The notes beneath the pieces were generated by a model, which worked only from the letters and a program-made list of their open reading frames with translations, made no database searches and was not told the origin of the DNA. A DNA stretch of 64,000 bases. Source: Solibacillus palustris (GTDB taxonomy: Bacteria > Bacillota > Bacilli > Bacillales_A > Planococcaceae). Positions within the stretch are counted from its first letter, which is position 1. Every line of letters begins with the position of its first letter. Positions 45,675 to 55,012 of the stretch are shown piece by piece. A program made the position numbers and the translations under genes. The DNA lies in contig NZ_JAKZFC010000003.1 of NCBI RefSeq assembly GCF_022549215.1, forward strand, positions 248,001 through 312,000, read 5' to 3'.

Positions 45675-45986
45675 ATGGTTTATTTAAATTTCTTGTTAGT
45701 AGCTGGTATTATTGCATCTCTTGTTTTTTATTTTTATTTCAAAACGAAGCAGTTCCGATCGACGTTGCCAATTCGTACGAAATGGTATAAAGCCAAATCA
45801 GGTATTGCACTCGCTGCATTTATCATTTTCTTTGGGTTCAATGCAACGATTCTTTATCCTGATCTGATTGGCTATATTGTAGCGGTTGTATTTTTAATTA
45901 TTGGTATCAGTCTTGGTACGAATAACTACAAACGTATGCGTCACGAAGGGCGTTTCATTCAAGAGGAATACGAATTAAATAAATAA
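45675..45986 (+). CDS. ytpI: YtpI family membrane protein
   Basis: A 103-residue protein with three hydrophobic helices (about residues 3-19, 38-53 and 58-76). The loop KTKQFRSTLPIRTKWYKAKS and the Gly-Thr-Asn turn after helix 3 (LGTNNYKRMRHEGRFI) match YtpI of bacilli, of unknown function. Start ATG 45675 has GGGAGGTTCACT upstream; the frame stays open to 45603 but without a ribosome site. Its divergent neighbour is nrnA, as in B. subtilis. Confidence 0.85.
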   Translation: MVYLNFLLVAGIIASLVFYFYFKTKQFRSTLPIRTKWYKAKSGIALAAFIIFFGFNATILYPDLIGYIVAVVFLIIGISLGTNNYKRMRHEGRFIQEEYELNK

Positions 45987-45990
45987 TGGA

Positions 45991-46020
45991 TGGGCCACTA
46001 TTTTTTATAGTGGTCTTTTC
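45991..46020 (+). terminator. Terminator of ytpI
   Basis: GGCCACTAT (45993-46001) and ATAGTGGTC (46007-46015) pair with one G-U and lead into TTTTC. Confidence 0.75.
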
Positions 46021-46028
46021 ATTTAGAT

Positions 46029-46086
46029 AAGAAAAGCGCTAAAGCGCCCTACCAGCCCCGGGAGGGGCTGGCGCTTTAGCCTAGAC
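46029..46086 (+). repeat. Interspersed palindromic repeat, short form (copy 3)
   Basis: A 58-bp miniature of the 8037 element, keeping only its ends. GCTAAAGCGCC pairs with GGCGCTTTAGC, and AGCCCC with GGGGCT, around GGGA, leaving a five-base bulge. The inner hairpins of the long form are absent. It lies in the convergent gap between ytpI and ytoI. Confidence 0.9.
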
Positions 46087-46103
46087 ACTAAAAAAAATAA
46101 TTA

Positions 46104-47411
46104 TTAGCGCTCTAATAGCTGGAATGTCATCATTGCTTTACCGACTAACAATCCCCTGCTATATACTTCAAAGTCCATTTTTACGAATTTACGTGACATG
46201 TCCAAAATACGTGGCTGCACGGTTAATACACTCTCCATTTGTACAGGCTTGATGAAATAAATATTCATATTCTCTACAACTGCTTCACCACGTTTACGAC
46301 GTTTTAATGCAAACGCCCCTACTTCTGATAATAAAGTTGTGAAAGCGCCGTATGAAATTGCACCGAATTGGTTCGTCATTTGCGGTGTAACCGTAAACTC
46401 GACAACGATATCATCTTCACCTATAACACGCATTTCGTTTTTCACTAAATCATCAATCGTTTCGCCATGCTGTGGTTGACGTTGGGCAATTTGAATCGCC
46501 TTTAACACGTCTTGACGGCTAATAACACCGCGCAGTGAACCACCATCATCAATAACAGGTAATAGGTCGATTCCTTCCCAAATCATACGGTGACCTGCTG
46601 TTGCAACACTCGTTTTCATTGAGGCAGCAATTGGATTTTTCGTCATTACTTTTTCGATGGGCTCATCCTCGTCTTTTCCAATTACGTCTTTACTCGTAAT
46701 CATTCCGACAAGTTTATTTTGTTGTGTGACAACCGGGAATGCACCGTGTGTTGTACGTAAATTTTGTTTGTGGAAATCGGCAATTGTGTCGGAATTTTTC
46801 AACACCGCCGTATCCTCGATTGGCACGTACACATCTTCAATTAATAAAATATCTTTTTTAATTAATTGGTCATAAATCGCACGGTTAATCATTGTTGCAA
46901 CGGTAAATGTATCATAACTTGTTGAGATGATTGGTAAATCTAATTCATCAGCCAACTGCTTATTTCGCTCAGTCGTATCGAAGCCACCTGTAATTAATAC
47001 AGCTGCGCCTGTTTTTAATGCGTATTCATGCGCTTGCGTTCGGTTACCGACAATGAGTAAACTACCTGCATCCGTGTAGCGCATCATATCTTCTAGCTTC
47101 ATCGCTCCTATTACGAATTTTGTTAAAGTTTTATGTAGACCTGATTTTCCACCTAAAACTTGACCATCAATAATATTCACGATTTCAGCAAATGTTAGGC
47201 GCTCAATATTTTCCTTCTTTTTCTTTTCAATCCGAATGGTTCCGACACGTTCAATAGAGCTTACTAAGCGACGATTCTCCGCTTCCTTAATCGCGCGATA
47301 GGCAGTTCCCTCACTCACTTGCATTTCCTTTGCAATTTGACGAACAGAAATTTTATCTCCGACTGGTAGTGATTCAATATATTGTAAAATTCTCTCGTGT
47401 TTTGTTGACAA
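46104..47411 (-). CDS. ytoI: YtoI: HTH, DRTGG, CBS pair and hotdog domain protein
   Basis: A 435-residue multidomain protein of unknown role. In order: an N-terminal helix-turn-helix (KISVRQIAKEMQVSEGTAYR), a DRTGG domain (about residues 75-180), two CBS motifs (about 185-310; VVTQQNKLVGMITSKDVIG and LPVIDDGGSLRGVISRQDVL) that should bind an adenine nucleotide, and a C-terminal thioesterase-like hotdog domain (about 330-432; QFGAISYGAFTTLLSEVGAF). This arrangement is YtoI of bacilli. It lies between ytpI and ytkL as in B. subtilis. Nucleotide-responsive control of an unknown target is plausible. Confidence 0.9.
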   Translation of the reverse strand: MSTKHERILQYIESLPVGDKISVRQIAKEMQVSEGTAYRAIKEAENRRLVSSIERVGTIRIEKKKKENIERLTFAEIVNIIDGQVLGGKSGLHKTLTKFVIGAMKLEDMMRYTDAGSLLIVGNRTQAHEYALKTGAAVLITGGFDTTERNKQLADELDLPIISTSYDTFTVATMINRAIYDQLIKKDILLIEDVYVPIEDTAVLKNSDTIADFHKQNLRTTHGAFPVVTQQNKLVGMITSKDVIGKDEDEPIEKVMTKNPIAASMKTSVATAGHRMIWEGIDLLPVIDDGGSLRGVISRQDVLKAIQIAQRQPQHGETIDDLVKNEMRVIGEDDIVVEFTVTPQMTNQFGAISYGAFTTLLSEVGAFALKRRKRGEAVVENMNIYFIKPVQMESVLTVQPRILDMSRKFVKMDFEVYSRGLLVGKAMMTFQLLER

Positions 47412-47539
47412 CTACATCACCTATTTTTCTTCATTCATTTCTAATATTAGTGTAACACATTTAATCATCGTAATTACACCAATTTCATTAGTACAGTTGT
47501 GAAACATTCGTTCAATTATTCGAAAATTGATGGTCGAGC

Positions 47540-47586
47540 AATTGAAAAAGCTGTCCATGTAAGAACTAACCTACTGGACAGCTTTA
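47540..47586 (-). terminator. Terminator of ytkL
   Basis: AAAGCTGTCCA (47547-47557) and TGGACAGCTTT (47575-47585) form an 11-bp stem, followed by a short T-rich run on the minus strand. Confidence 0.75.
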
Positions 47587-47592
47587 AAATAG

Positions 47593-48273
47593 TTAAAGCT
47601 TCACCGACTCACCGGCTGATAATATTTGTACTTCCGCACCTTCTACAAGCTTCGCAAATTCATATGGATCTTGTTCAATTGGTGGGAATGTATTGTAATG
47701 GATTGGTACAACAATTTTTGGCTTTAACAATGATACAGCGTAGGCTGCATCTTCAGGTCCCATCGTAAAATTATCACCAATTGGTAAAAACGCTACATCA
47801 ATCGGATGACGTTTCCCGATTAACTCCATATCTCCAAATAGCGCTGTATCACCTGCATGGTAAATAGTCTTTCCTTCTGCTGTAAATAAAATTCCTGCTG
47901 GCATTCCTGTATAAATAATTTCGTTATTTTCTGTTACATAAGATGAGCCATGAAATGCTTGTGTAAACTTCACTTTGCCAAATTCAAACTGCCATGCACC
48001 CCCAATATGCATATTGTGTACATTACAGCCTTGCCACCCTAAATAATCGGCTAGTTCGTTTGGTGCTACAACAAGTGCATTGTTTTTTTTTGAAAGCTCT
48101 ACCGTATCCCCTACGTGATCGTTATGACCATGTGTCAATAAAATAACATTAGGATTCTCGTTTTCAACTATTAAATCGGTTTGCCCATTTCCGTTAATAA
48201 ATGGATCAATTATAATGGTCGTTCCATTCGTTTCGATTTTTACGACGGAATGTCCGTGATAAGAAATTTGCAT
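47593..48273 (-). CDS. ytkL: Metal-dependent hydrolase YtkL (UPF0173, metallo-beta-lactamase fold)
   Basis: A 226-residue zinc hydrolase. The metal motif [10 protein letters not shown] (HxHxDH) is near residue 52, with further ligands in [15 protein letters not shown] and [10 protein letters not shown]. The short beta-strand start [20 protein letters not shown] is typical of the UPF0173/UlaG-like branch. Start ATG 48273 has AGGAGGTAATAAA upstream; an open frame to 48390 is not supported. The substrate is unknown; family members include lactonases and phosphodiesterases. Confidence 0.92.
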   Translation of the reverse strand: MQISYHGHSVVKIETNGTTIIIDPFINGNGQTDLIVENENPNVILLTHGHNDHVGDTVELSKKNNALVVAPNELADYLGWQGCNVHNMHIGGAWQFEFGKVKFTQAFHGSSYVTENNEIIYTGMPAGILFTAEGKTIYHAGDTALFGDMELIGKRHPIDVAFLPIGDNFTMGPEDAAYAVSLLKPKIVVPIHYNTFPPIEQDPYEFAKLVEGAEVQILSAGESVKL

Positions 48274-48403
48274 TTTATTACCTCCTCGATAAAATTCATC
48301 ACCAATTCTATTCGTTATTTCTGCACATTTCCCCTTTTTTTGATATGCTAAATAAGCGAAAATAATATTTTTATTTTTATTCAAAATCAAAGGAGTATGT
48401 ACT

Positions 48404-49492
48404 ATGACAAAACTTAATGAATTGCAAGCTTACTTATTGGCGCACAACATCGATGCGGCTTTTATTACAACCCCGGATAACGTATTTTATTTCTCAGGTT
48501 TCAATAGCGATCCACATGAGCGTTTACTTGGAATCATGGTATTTAAAGACTCAGAGCCATTTTTAATTTGTCCAAAAATGGAGATGCCAGATGTTGTAGC
48601 GGCCGGTTGGAAATATGAGGTTGTAGGTCACGAAGATACAGAAAATGCATGGGATGTTGTGGCAAAAACAGTTGCATCACGCAAAACAGCATTCAACACA
48701 CTTGCTATTGAAAAATCTCATTTAACGGTTGAGCGTTACGAAGCTATAAAAGAACGTTATGAAAACGTAACTTTCAAGGGCATTGATGAAAAAATCAATG
48801 AGATGCGTATTTGTAAAGGCAAAGAAGAGTTAGTAAAAATGCGCAAAGCTGCTGAACTTGCAGACTATGCAATTCAAGTTGGTTGTGATGCGATTGCTGA
48901 AGGTAAAACTGAAATGGACATTTTAAATGAAATCGAATCAGCTATCAAAGCAAAAGGCTATGCGATGAGCTTTGACACGATGGTACTTGCCGGTGAAAAA
49001 GCCGCTTCTCCACACGGAACACCAGGTGATCGTAAAATCCAACATGGCGACCTTATTTTATTTGACCTTGGCGTTATTTATGAAGGCTATTGCTCAGATA
49101 TCACGCGTACTGTCGCATTTGGTCAACCAGGTGAGGAGCAAATCAAAATTTATAATACCGTACGTGCTGCCAACGAAAATGCAATTGCAGCTGTAAAACC
49201 CGGTGTACGCGCAATGGATTTAGATAAAATCGCACGCGATACAATTTCAGCAGCTGGTTATGGCGAGTATTTCACTCACCGCTTAGGGCATGGTCTTGGT
49301 ATTTCAGTACATGAATTCCCTTCAATTAACGGCACAAATGAAATGGTCTTAAACGAAGGTACCGTTTTCACAATTGAACCAGGCGTATATAAAACAAATG
49401 TTGCTGGTGTTCGAATTGAAGACGATGTAGTTGTGACAAACACGGGGGTAGAAATATTAACAAAGTTCACGAAGGAATTAGTGATTCTTTAA
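48404..49492 (+). CDS. M24 family Xaa-Pro peptidase
   Basis: A 362-residue cytoplasmic aminopeptidase P/prolidase-like enzyme. The creatinase-like N-terminal domain (1-125) precedes the pita-bread catalytic domain. Metal ligands: Asp in [20 protein letters not shown] (two aspartates), His in [13 protein letters not shown], Glu in TIEPGVY and the final [10 protein letters not shown]. Xaa-Pro dipeptides or peptides are expected substrates. The ATG has AAAGGAG upstream. The half-ferrochelatase gene follows 79 nt later on the same strand. Confidence 0.92.
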   Translation: MTKLNELQAYLLAHNIDAAFITTPDNVFYFSGFNSDPHERLLGIMVFKDSEPFLICPKMEMPDVVAAGWKYEVVGHEDTENAWDVVAKTVASRKTAFNTLAIEKSHLTVERYEAIKERYENVTFKGIDEKINEMRICKGKEELVKMRKAAELADYAIQVGCDAIAEGKTEMDILNEIESAIKAKGYAMSFDTMVLAGEKAASPHGTPGDRKIQHGDLILFDLGVIYEGYCSDITRTVAFGQPGEEQIKIYNTVRAANENAIAAVKPGVRAMDLDKIARDTISAAGYGEYFTHRLGHGLGISVHEFPSINGTNEMVLNEGTVFTIEPGVYKTNVAGVRIEDDVVVTNTGVEILTKFTKELVIL

Positions 49493-49533
49493 GTTCAACT
49501 ATCGACGGTGTGTCCGAAAATCGAGGCAAAATA

Positions 49534-49550
49534 TTAGTGGCCACCACTAA
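49534..49550. promoter_or_regulatory. Palindrome upstream of the half-ferrochelatase gene
   Basis: TTAGTGG-CCA-CCACTAA is a perfect 7-bp inverted repeat with a 3-base centre, 22 nt before the start codon. No T-run follows, so it looks more like an operator or small translation-blocking stem than a terminator. Confidence 0.4.
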
Positions 49551-49571
49551 AAGCACCACACTTTGTGAATA

Positions 49572-50153
49572 ATGAATACATTGGTAATGCATGCTTCTGG
49601 CGGTGGCGCTGTACATGCAGAGGTGGCTGCATTACTTGAAGGTCAAAATGTGCGCCATATCGCACTTGATAGCTGGCATACAGACGAAAACATTGTCACT
49701 GTTTATGCAGATCGAGTAAGCCGTGCATTCTCTTGGCTTCCAATTACAGTCCAAAATGATTCGCATGTATTGTTTACAGTACATAGCCAGCCGATTGATC
49801 CAGAGAAAAACGCAGAATATGTAGCTCAATTTGAACAGTTAGCACAGGCTATTGTAAAAAAAGCAGGGATCGAAAACTTCCACATTACATACCGTTCTTC
49901 TGGCGGTAAAGCGAACTGGTTAGCACCAGATGTAAAAGATAAAATTAAAGAATTACATGCGGCAGGTGCAACAGGCTTCGTTACTTGTGAACTTTTAGCA
50001 TTAAGTGCAGATGTAGAGTCCTATTCTGAGGTTGGCAAAGAGTGCCAAGACGTATGTAAGGAATTAAACGTACCATTTAGCGTAGCAGAATTCCCTAGCG
50101 ACAGTTTCGATACAGTTGTAGCATTAGCTGAATTAGTAAAAAAAAATATTTGA
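49572..50153 (+). CDS. Half-length ferrochelatase-like protein
   Basis: A 193-residue protein matching only the C-terminal part of ferrochelatase (HemH). LDSWHTDENIVTVYADRVSR corresponds to VESWYDEPKFVTYWVDRVKE, LFTVHSQP to IVSAHSLP with the catalytic His (His71 here), NWLAPDVKD to PWLGPDVQD, and ALSADVESYSEVGKEC to VADHLEVLYDNDYEC with the metal-site Glu (Glu149). The N-terminal half is missing and replaced by MNTLVMHASGGGAVHAEVAA. No good ribosome site precedes the ATG, and TGA lies in frame 4 bases upstream. It may be a relic, a tetrapyrrole-binding protein, or a new small chelatase. Confidence 0.75.
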   Translation: MNTLVMHASGGGAVHAEVAALLEGQNVRHIALDSWHTDENIVTVYADRVSRAFSWLPITVQNDSHVLFTVHSQPIDPEKNAEYVAQFEQLAQAIVKKAGIENFHITYRSSGGKANWLAPDVKDKIKELHAAGATGFVTCELLALSADVESYSEVGKECQDVCKELNVPFSVAEFPSDSFDTVVALAELVKKNI

Positions 50154-50183
50154 ATAAAACGCATTATTTTTGCGTAACCTATT

Positions 50184-50231
50184 ACGAGTGATTAACGAGC
50201 ATTATGCAGTTAATCACTCGTTTTTTGTTTT
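50184..50231 (+). terminator. Terminator after the half-ferrochelatase gene
   Basis: ACGAGTGATTAAC (50184-50196) and GTTAATCACTCGT (50209-50221) are perfect 13-bp arms followed by TTTTTGTTTT. Confidence 0.9.
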
Positions 50232-50337
50232 ACAAAAGCTATTTTCGATAAAAAAGTATTTTACAATATTTCACTTGTTTTTCATAGATAAAAAAAAGGA
50301 ATAGTAAATTCATAACTTTCGAAAGGAATGGTGCATC

Positions 50338-51105
50338 ATGAAAAAATGGACAATCATTACCATCTTTGTTTTACTTTTTTCTATCTTGCCTATCTCTCCT
50401 GTAGTACAACATACGGAAGCCGCTTCTACCCAATACGTACAAGCAATAAACGATATTCTTTTACGTGATGCACCGAAGCAAACGGCAAACACGATATTGA
50501 ATATTAAGAGCAACTCAAAGGTAATTGTTCATTCCAAAAACAAAAATTGGGCATTTGTCGAGTATAATGGCAAAAAGGGCTATATTCTTGCTTCCACCTT
50601 AACTACAAAAAAACCAAAGGCTATTGCAAAGTCGCCAATTATTACAACAGGCTTAATGCCGAAAGTAAATAGGAGCTATACGTATGAGCCTTCTTTTGAA
50701 GGACTTGAAAAAACAACCTACTATGCCTCTAAAAATGAGGCAATTTCAAATTCAATTGAATTATTGCAATCGGATTATATTGGATTTACGTATATCGAAA
50801 AATTTAATGAGCTCACATTTGGTGTTGCCTATTCGGACGTTTTTTTCTTTACACTTAGCTATCCAATAAAAGAAAAAGCTACCTTGCTGGATACCGATTA
50901 CGGCTATGATGGCTCAATGACAACAACAAAAGTCTTTGTAGAAAGTACTTCTGCAACGTTATTAACTAAGGCTGGTACGTTTAATAATGTCGTTATATTA
51001 GCTTATCCGAATGGCACAAAGCTTTATTTTGCTAAAGATTATGGTATTATCCGCATTACAGATTTTGAAGATAAGATTGTCACTGAACTCGTTTCTGTCG
51101 ATTAA
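50338..51105 (+). CDS. Secreted SH3-domain protein
   Basis: A 255-residue exported protein. A Sec signal peptide covers about residues 1-30 (MKKWTIITIFVLLFSILPIS, cleavage near TEA-AS). A bacterial SH3b domain follows (about 31-90; AINDILLRDAPKQTANTILN, VEYNGKKGYILAST), which usually binds cell wall. The remaining 150 residues form a strand-rich domain I do not recognise, ending LYFAKDYGIIRITDFEDKIV. The start has GAAAGGAATGGTGCATC upstream. It is a single-gene unit with terminators on both sides. No catalytic domain was identified. Confidence 0.82.
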   Translation: MKKWTIITIFVLLFSILPISPVVQHTEAASTQYVQAINDILLRDAPKQTANTILNIKSNSKVIVHSKNKNWAFVEYNGKKGYILASTLTTKKPKAIAKSPIITTGLMPKVNRSYTYEPSFEGLEKTTYYASKNEAISNSIELLQSDYIGFTYIEKFNELTFGVAYSDVFFFTLSYPIKEKATLLDTDYGYDGSMTTTKVFVESTSATLLTKAGTFNNVVILAYPNGTKLYFAKDYGIIRITDFEDKIVTELVSVD

Positions 51106-51135
51106 AAAAACCACGTAAAAACAGAATTGCCTAAC

Positions 51136-51182
51136 AAAAAATCCGCCCTACTTTCATTTTTTGAAAGTGAGGCGGATTTTTC
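51136..51182. terminator. Bidirectional terminator between the SH3 gene and ald
   Basis: AAAAATCCGCC-CT-ACTTTCA and TGAAAGT-GA-GGCGGATTTTT form a long stem with a small mismatch and T-runs on both sides. Confidence 0.88.
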
Positions 51183-51187
51183 TATTA

Positions 51188-52321
51188 TTAACTTAATCCT
51201 GTTAAAACGCTTAATACATCGTCAACTGCAACATAAGACAAATCTTGTGCATCTGCTACTGCGCGGTACACAACTTTACCATCAATTGTATTAACTCCAC
51301 GTTTTAGTGCTTCATTTTCTAAGCAAGCACGAATATAGCCTTTGTTCGCAATTTGTAAGGCGTAAGGTACTGTGTTGTTAGTTAAAGCAATTGTCGATGT
51401 ACGTGGTACTGCTCCTGGCATATTTGCCACTGTATAATGCACAACTCCGTGTTTCTCAAACGTTGGGTTGTCATGAGTCGTTACTTTTTCAGATGTCGCG
51501 AAGCAGCCACCTTGGTCAATCGCAATATCGACGACAACAGAACCTGGAGACATCGCTTCAATCATTTCTTCCGTTACTAATTTTGGTGCTTTTGCGCCAG
51601 GAATTAATACAGATCCAATGACTAAATCCGCAGAACATACCGCATTCGCAATATTAAATGGATTAGAAATTAACGTTTGTACATCACGGCCAAAAATATC
51701 TTCTAATTGACGTAAACGCTCTGGGCTTAAATCAATAATTGTCACATCTGCACCCATGCCTACTGCAACCTTAGCTGCATTTGTTCCAGCAATGCCGCCT
51801 CCAATAACCGTTACTTTTCCTCGAGGAACGCCTGATACACCACCTAATAAAATCCCTTTTCCGCCTGGTAATTTTTCTAAATAATGTGCACCAATTTGTG
51901 TCGCCATTCGTCCCGCTACTTCGCTCATTGGCGTCAGTAATGGTAAAGAACCATTTGGTAATTGCACTGTTTCATAAGCAATGCCGACTACTTTGTTTTC
52001 AAGTAATGCTTTTGTTAACTCTGGCTCGGGTGCTAAGTGTAAATATGTAAATAAAATTAAGCCTTCACGGAAATATTTATATTCGCTTTCCACTGGCTCT
52101 TTTACTTTTAACACCATGTCATTATTCCAAGCTTCTACTGCTGAATCAACAATTGTAGCTCCTGCTAATAAATAATCATTATCTGTGAATGAAGAACCTA
52201 AACCAGCGCCAGTTTCAATATACACCTCATGATTATTCGCAACTAATGATAATACCCCAGATGGCGTCATTGCCACTCGATTTTCATTATTTTTAATTTC
52301 TTTTGGTACCCCGATTTTCAT
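51188..52321 (-). CDS. ald: Alanine dehydrogenase
   Basis: A 377-residue NAD-dependent enzyme converting L-alanine to pyruvate and ammonia, important for alanine use and sporulation. The substrate site has [14 protein letters not shown] (Arg15 and lysine region), a catalytic His in [16 protein letters not shown], and the nucleotide fold [21 protein letters not shown] catalytic Asp lies in [13 protein letters not shown] choose ATG 52321, with GGGAGGAATACACA upstream, over the in-frame start 24 nt earlier. It is monocistronic. Confidence 0.97.
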   Translation of the reverse strand: MKIGVPKEIKNNENRVAMTPSGVLSLVANNHEVYIETGAGLGSSFTDNDYLLAGATIVDSAVEAWNNDMVLKVKEPVESEYKYFREGLILFTYLHLAPEPELTKALLENKVVGIAYETVQLPNGSLPLLTPMSEVAGRMATQIGAHYLEKLPGGKGILLGGVSGVPRGKVTVIGGGIAGTNAAKVAVGMGADVTIIDLSPERLRQLEDIFGRDVQTLISNPFNIANAVCSADLVIGSVLIPGAKAPKLVTEEMIEAMSPGSVVVDIAIDQGGCFATSEKVTTHDNPTFEKHGVVHYTVANMPGAVPRTSTIALTNNTVPYALQIANKGYIRACLENEALKRGVNTIDGKVVYRAVADAQDLSYVAVDDVLSVLTGLS

Positions 52322-52648
52322 TGTGTATTCCTCCCTGTGAATCATATAATCTAATAATTCAAATCCATTCTACCAATTTTATCAAAAAAATAGTAGCTAA
52401 TTTTTTAATATAAAATATTTTCGTAACAATCAGATTATAATACTTCCTTTTTTTTCTAATATTACTTTTCTAAAATTGCAATGAACATTATTTTTTAATA
52501 ATAACCGAATAATATTTCAACATTTTTAAGAATTATTTTACAAATGCGATAGAAAATACTATTATTTATCAGCTTTTTCAATGTTAGGTATTTCCAATCT
52601 TAAAACATTTGTTATAATAAAGCTATAGAAAACTAGGAGGTAATGAAA
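52322..52648. other. AT-rich divergent intergenic region between ald and the UspA gene
   Basis: Very AT-rich and gene-free. On the plus strand TTGTTATAAT (extended -10, 52609-52618) with no clear -35 is the best promoter candidate for the UspA-family gene. No promoter for ald could be called with confidence, and no strong hairpin was seen. Confidence 0.45.
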
Positions 52649-53095
52649 ATGGCAAATCATTATAAAAGTATTGTAGTAGCAGTAGACGGATCTAAAGAAG
52701 CAGAATATGCATTCCGTAAATCGATCGATGTTGCAAAACGTAACGAAGGGGCGACAATTAACTTAGTTAACGTTATCGACACTCGTTCATTCGCAGCTAT
52801 CGAAGCTTATGATCGTTCTATCGCTGAGCGTGCTCAACAACACTCAGAAGAACTATTAAACGGTTACAAAAAACAAGCGGAAGAAGCTGGCGTTGCTAAT
52901 GTAAACTTAGTAATCGAATACGGTTCTCCAAAAAATATCATCACAAAAGAGCTTTCTAACGTAGTAGAAGCTGACTTAATCATCTGTGGTGCAACTGGTT
53001 TAAACGCTGTTGAACGTTTCTTAATCGGTTCTGTATCAGAAGCTATCGTACGTTCTGCAAAATGTGACGTATTAGTCATCCGTACTCCAGAGTGA
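52649..53095 (+). CDS. Universal stress protein, UspA family
   Basis: A 148-residue nucleotide-binding protein of the adenine-nucleotide alpha-hydrolase-like fold. The N-terminal SIVVAVDGSKEAEYAFRKS and the ATP motif CGATGLNAVERFLIGSVSEAI (G2xG9xGS/T, quoted across GATGLNAVER and LIGSVSEAI) are complete, so it should bind ATP. I choose ATG 52649, 8 nt after AGGAGG, over ATG 52643 which is only 2 nt away. Expression in stationary phase or stress is expected from the family. It ends at a strong terminator and a short repeat copy. Confidence 0.92.
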   Translation: MANHYKSIVVAVDGSKEAEYAFRKSIDVAKRNEGATINLVNVIDTRSFAAIEAYDRSIAERAQQHSEELLNGYKKQAEEAGVANVNLVIEYGSPKNIITKELSNVVEADLIICGATGLNAVERFLIGSVSEAIVRSAKCDVLVIRTPE

Positions 53096-53115
53096 TTTTT
53101 TCATTCTTATAATTG

Positions 53116-53155
53116 AAAACGCCATCATCTTTTTTTGAATGATGGCGTTTTTTTA
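53116..53155 (+). terminator. Terminator of the UspA-family gene
   Basis: AAAACGCCATCAT (53116-53128) and ATGATGGCGTTTT (53139-53151) are perfect 13-bp arms followed by TTTT. Confidence 0.9.
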
Positions 53156-53160
53156 TATTT

Positions 53161-53208
53161 AGGCTAAAGCGCCAGCCCCCTAGAGCTTACGAAAGCTTTA
53201 GCGCTTTT
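53161..53208 (-). repeat. Interspersed palindromic repeat, short form (copy 4)
   Basis: Oriented opposite to the other copies. On the minus strand it reads AAAAGCGCTAAAGC, then a 20-base middle, then GGGGCTGGCGCTTTAGCC. The inner sequence differs from copy 3. Its first bases overlap the end of ytxK: the codons AAG CGC TAA are the last two sense codons and stop of that gene. Confidence 0.85.
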
Positions 53209-54139
53209 GGTCATTTCCTTCACGCCACATACTTACTTTTTCAAAGAACATCGCAAGTGCTTCTCGGTTTGACATATTTGGCACTTTTGCTAATAATACT
53301 TCGCGTGGTGCTTTTAAATGCTCGCTATGCTTTTGTAATATCAAAATACTTTTCTCATGCGCTTTCGATGCAAATAAATTTTCAGGTAATTGAATTACAG
53401 CTTGAATCCATGCATGACCTTTAATAAACTTGTGTAATTGCTTTGCTTGCTCTGATTCAAATAAATTAGCAGGAATTAAGAAGAATGCAAAGCCTCCATC
53501 TTTTGTATAATTCATGGATTGTTCAATAAATAAGTGGTGTGCATAGCTCATTCCTTCACTCGCGCACAATTCAAAATCTAACGCGACTTCTTCATTTGGA
53601 TAATACCCAACAGGCAGATCACAAATGACCGCATCTACTGGATCTACCAATAATTTTTCTAATGCATCTTGACGGAATAATGTCACAGGTTGCTCAATTA
53701 AATCTCCTGTTGCTGCAGCAAGACGTATTAATAAATCATCGACTTCAACACCTGTTGCTTCGACATTACCATTTAAAGCATTCATAACGGTAAACAATAA
53801 ATTCCCAGTGCCTAAAGCTGGGTCAACTACTGCAATTGGACCATGCTGTAATCGATGTTCAAAGCATTGCTCTACAAAATGTGCCACAAGTAAGCCTAAC
53901 GTATCTGGTGTCATTTGGTGGTTAGGTTGTGCACTTTTACGCATGCCTTTTAAAATCGCAATTTGAATTGCTTTACGCATATCTTCCTTATTTGCACCTT
54001 CTACTTGCCACTCAAATGTACCGTCTAATGTATCTTCTAATGTCTGTAATAATGCTTCTAAATAATCAAGCCCATTAGCTTCTACCAATTTTTCTGCATA
54101 TTCATTGACATATTTAAAAATCTGTTCAAATTTTTCCAT
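53198..54139 (-). CDS. ytxK: YtxK, class I SAM-dependent methyltransferase-like
   Basis: A 313-residue protein related to N6-adenine DNA methyltransferases. SAM site: VVDPALGTGNLLFTVMNAL near residue 105. The usual NPPY catalytic motif is replaced by DLPVGYYPNEEV, as in YtxK, so DNA methylation is doubtful. A helical N-terminal part (1-70) precedes it. It lies beside tpx, as in B. subtilis. The last two codons and stop come from repeat copy 4, so the natural C-terminus may have been altered. No restriction gene is adjacent. Confidence 0.87.
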   Translation of the reverse strand: MEKFEQIFKYVNEYAEKLVEANGLDYLEALLQTLEDTLDGTFEWQVEGANKEDMRKAIQIAILKGMRKSAQPNHQMTPDTLGLLVAHFVEQCFEHRLQHGPIAVVDPALGTGNLLFTVMNALNGNVEATGVEVDDLLIRLAAATGDLIEQPVTLFRQDALEKLLVDPVDAVICDLPVGYYPNEEVALDFELCASEGMSYAHHLFIEQSMNYTKDGGFAFFLIPANLFESEQAKQLHKFIKGHAWIQAVIQLPENLFASKAHEKSILILQKHSEHLKAPREVLLAKVPNMSNREALAMFFEKVSMWREGNDQKR

Positions 54140-54261
54140 CGTCTTAAAACCCCTCTTACTATTTTAGAAAAACATATTTTCGTCAAATCGCATAAAATGA
54201 TGCCTTTCTTATGTGAATTTCCTTGAAAAATTTATCTTATCTTATCCATCAAAGAAATGAA

Positions 54262-54292
54262 CAACCCACTCAAGAAAATTGAGTGGGTTTAT
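54262..54292 (-). terminator. Hairpin downstream of tpx
   Basis: AACCCACTCAA and TTGAGTGGGTT form an 11-bp stem around GAAAA. The U-run on the minus strand is poor, so termination is plausible but not strong. Confidence 0.6.
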
Positions 54293-54334
54293 TATACCTC
54301 TATTTACTTTACACTAAATTGCTGTAAAACGAAA

Positions 54335-54841
54335 TTATTTTGAAAGTGCTTTTACCGCTTCTAAAGCTGCTTCATAGTTCGGGTGTGTTGTACCTTCTGA
54401 AACGTATTCTACATAAGCTACTTTACCGTTTTCATCCACTACGAAAATTGAGCGAGCTAAAAGGCGTAATTCTTTCATATGTACGCCATATGCTTCCCCG
54501 AATGATGCATCGCGGTGATCTGATACTGTAACGACTTTATCGATACCAGCAGCGCCGCACCAACGTCTTTGTGCAAATGGTAAATCCATTGATACAGTAT
54601 AAATAATAACGTTATCACCTAACTCTGCAGCCGCTTCATTGAACTTTCGCGTTTGTTGGTCACATACACCTGTATCTAATGATGGAACCACTGAGAATAA
54701 ACGAACTTTACCTTCAGAATCTTTTAATGTTACTGGTGATAAATCGTTTGCTAACACTGTGAAGTCAGGTGCTTGGTCGCCTACTTTTACTTCATTACCA
54801 ATTAAAGTGACTGGTTTGTTAATAAATGTTACTTGTGCCAT
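54335..54841 (-). CDS. tpx: Thiol peroxidase
   Basis: A 168-residue atypical 2-Cys peroxiredoxin reducing hydroperoxides with thioredoxin. The peroxidatic Cys60 is in [17 protein letters not shown] and the resolving Cys95 in QRRWCGAAG, the standard Tpx spacing. Length is typical. AGGAGGCGTT precedes the ATG. It is a single-gene unit next to ytxK, matching B. subtilis. On the minus strand TTGCAA and TAATAT at 18-nt spacing may form its promoter. Confidence 0.97.
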   Translation of the reverse strand: MAQVTFINKPVTLIGNEVKVGDQAPDFTVLANDLSPVTLKDSEGKVRLFSVVPSLDTGVCDQQTRKFNEAAAELGDNVIIYTVSMDLPFAQRRWCGAAGIDKVVTVSDHRDASFGEAYGVHMKELRLLARSIFVVDENGKVAYVEYVSEGTTHPNYEAALEAVKALSK

Positions 54842-54921
54842 AATAACGCCTCCTTATTTATTACCTTATATTACTAAACTCTAATTGAACTTTGCAACTG
54901 ACGGGACTTGAAAGCAAAAGA

Positions 54922-54966
54922 AAAAAGCTATTTCATAAGTTAACCCTTACAAAATAGCTTTTTACT
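54922..54966 (-). terminator. Terminator of sppA-yteJ
   Basis: AAAAAGCTATTT and AAATAGCTTTTT form a 12-bp stem around a 17-base loop, with TTTTTTC following on the minus strand. Confidence 0.75.
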
Positions 54967-55012
54967 TGTTTAGAAGGTATCGATACTTTGTGATTCCCTC
55001 ACATAGTACTTG

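Noticed and set aside
53198-54139. ytxK as part of a restriction-modification system
   Set aside because: The NPPY catalytic motif is replaced and no restriction, specificity or mobile genes are adjacent. It matches chromosomal YtxK in synteny.
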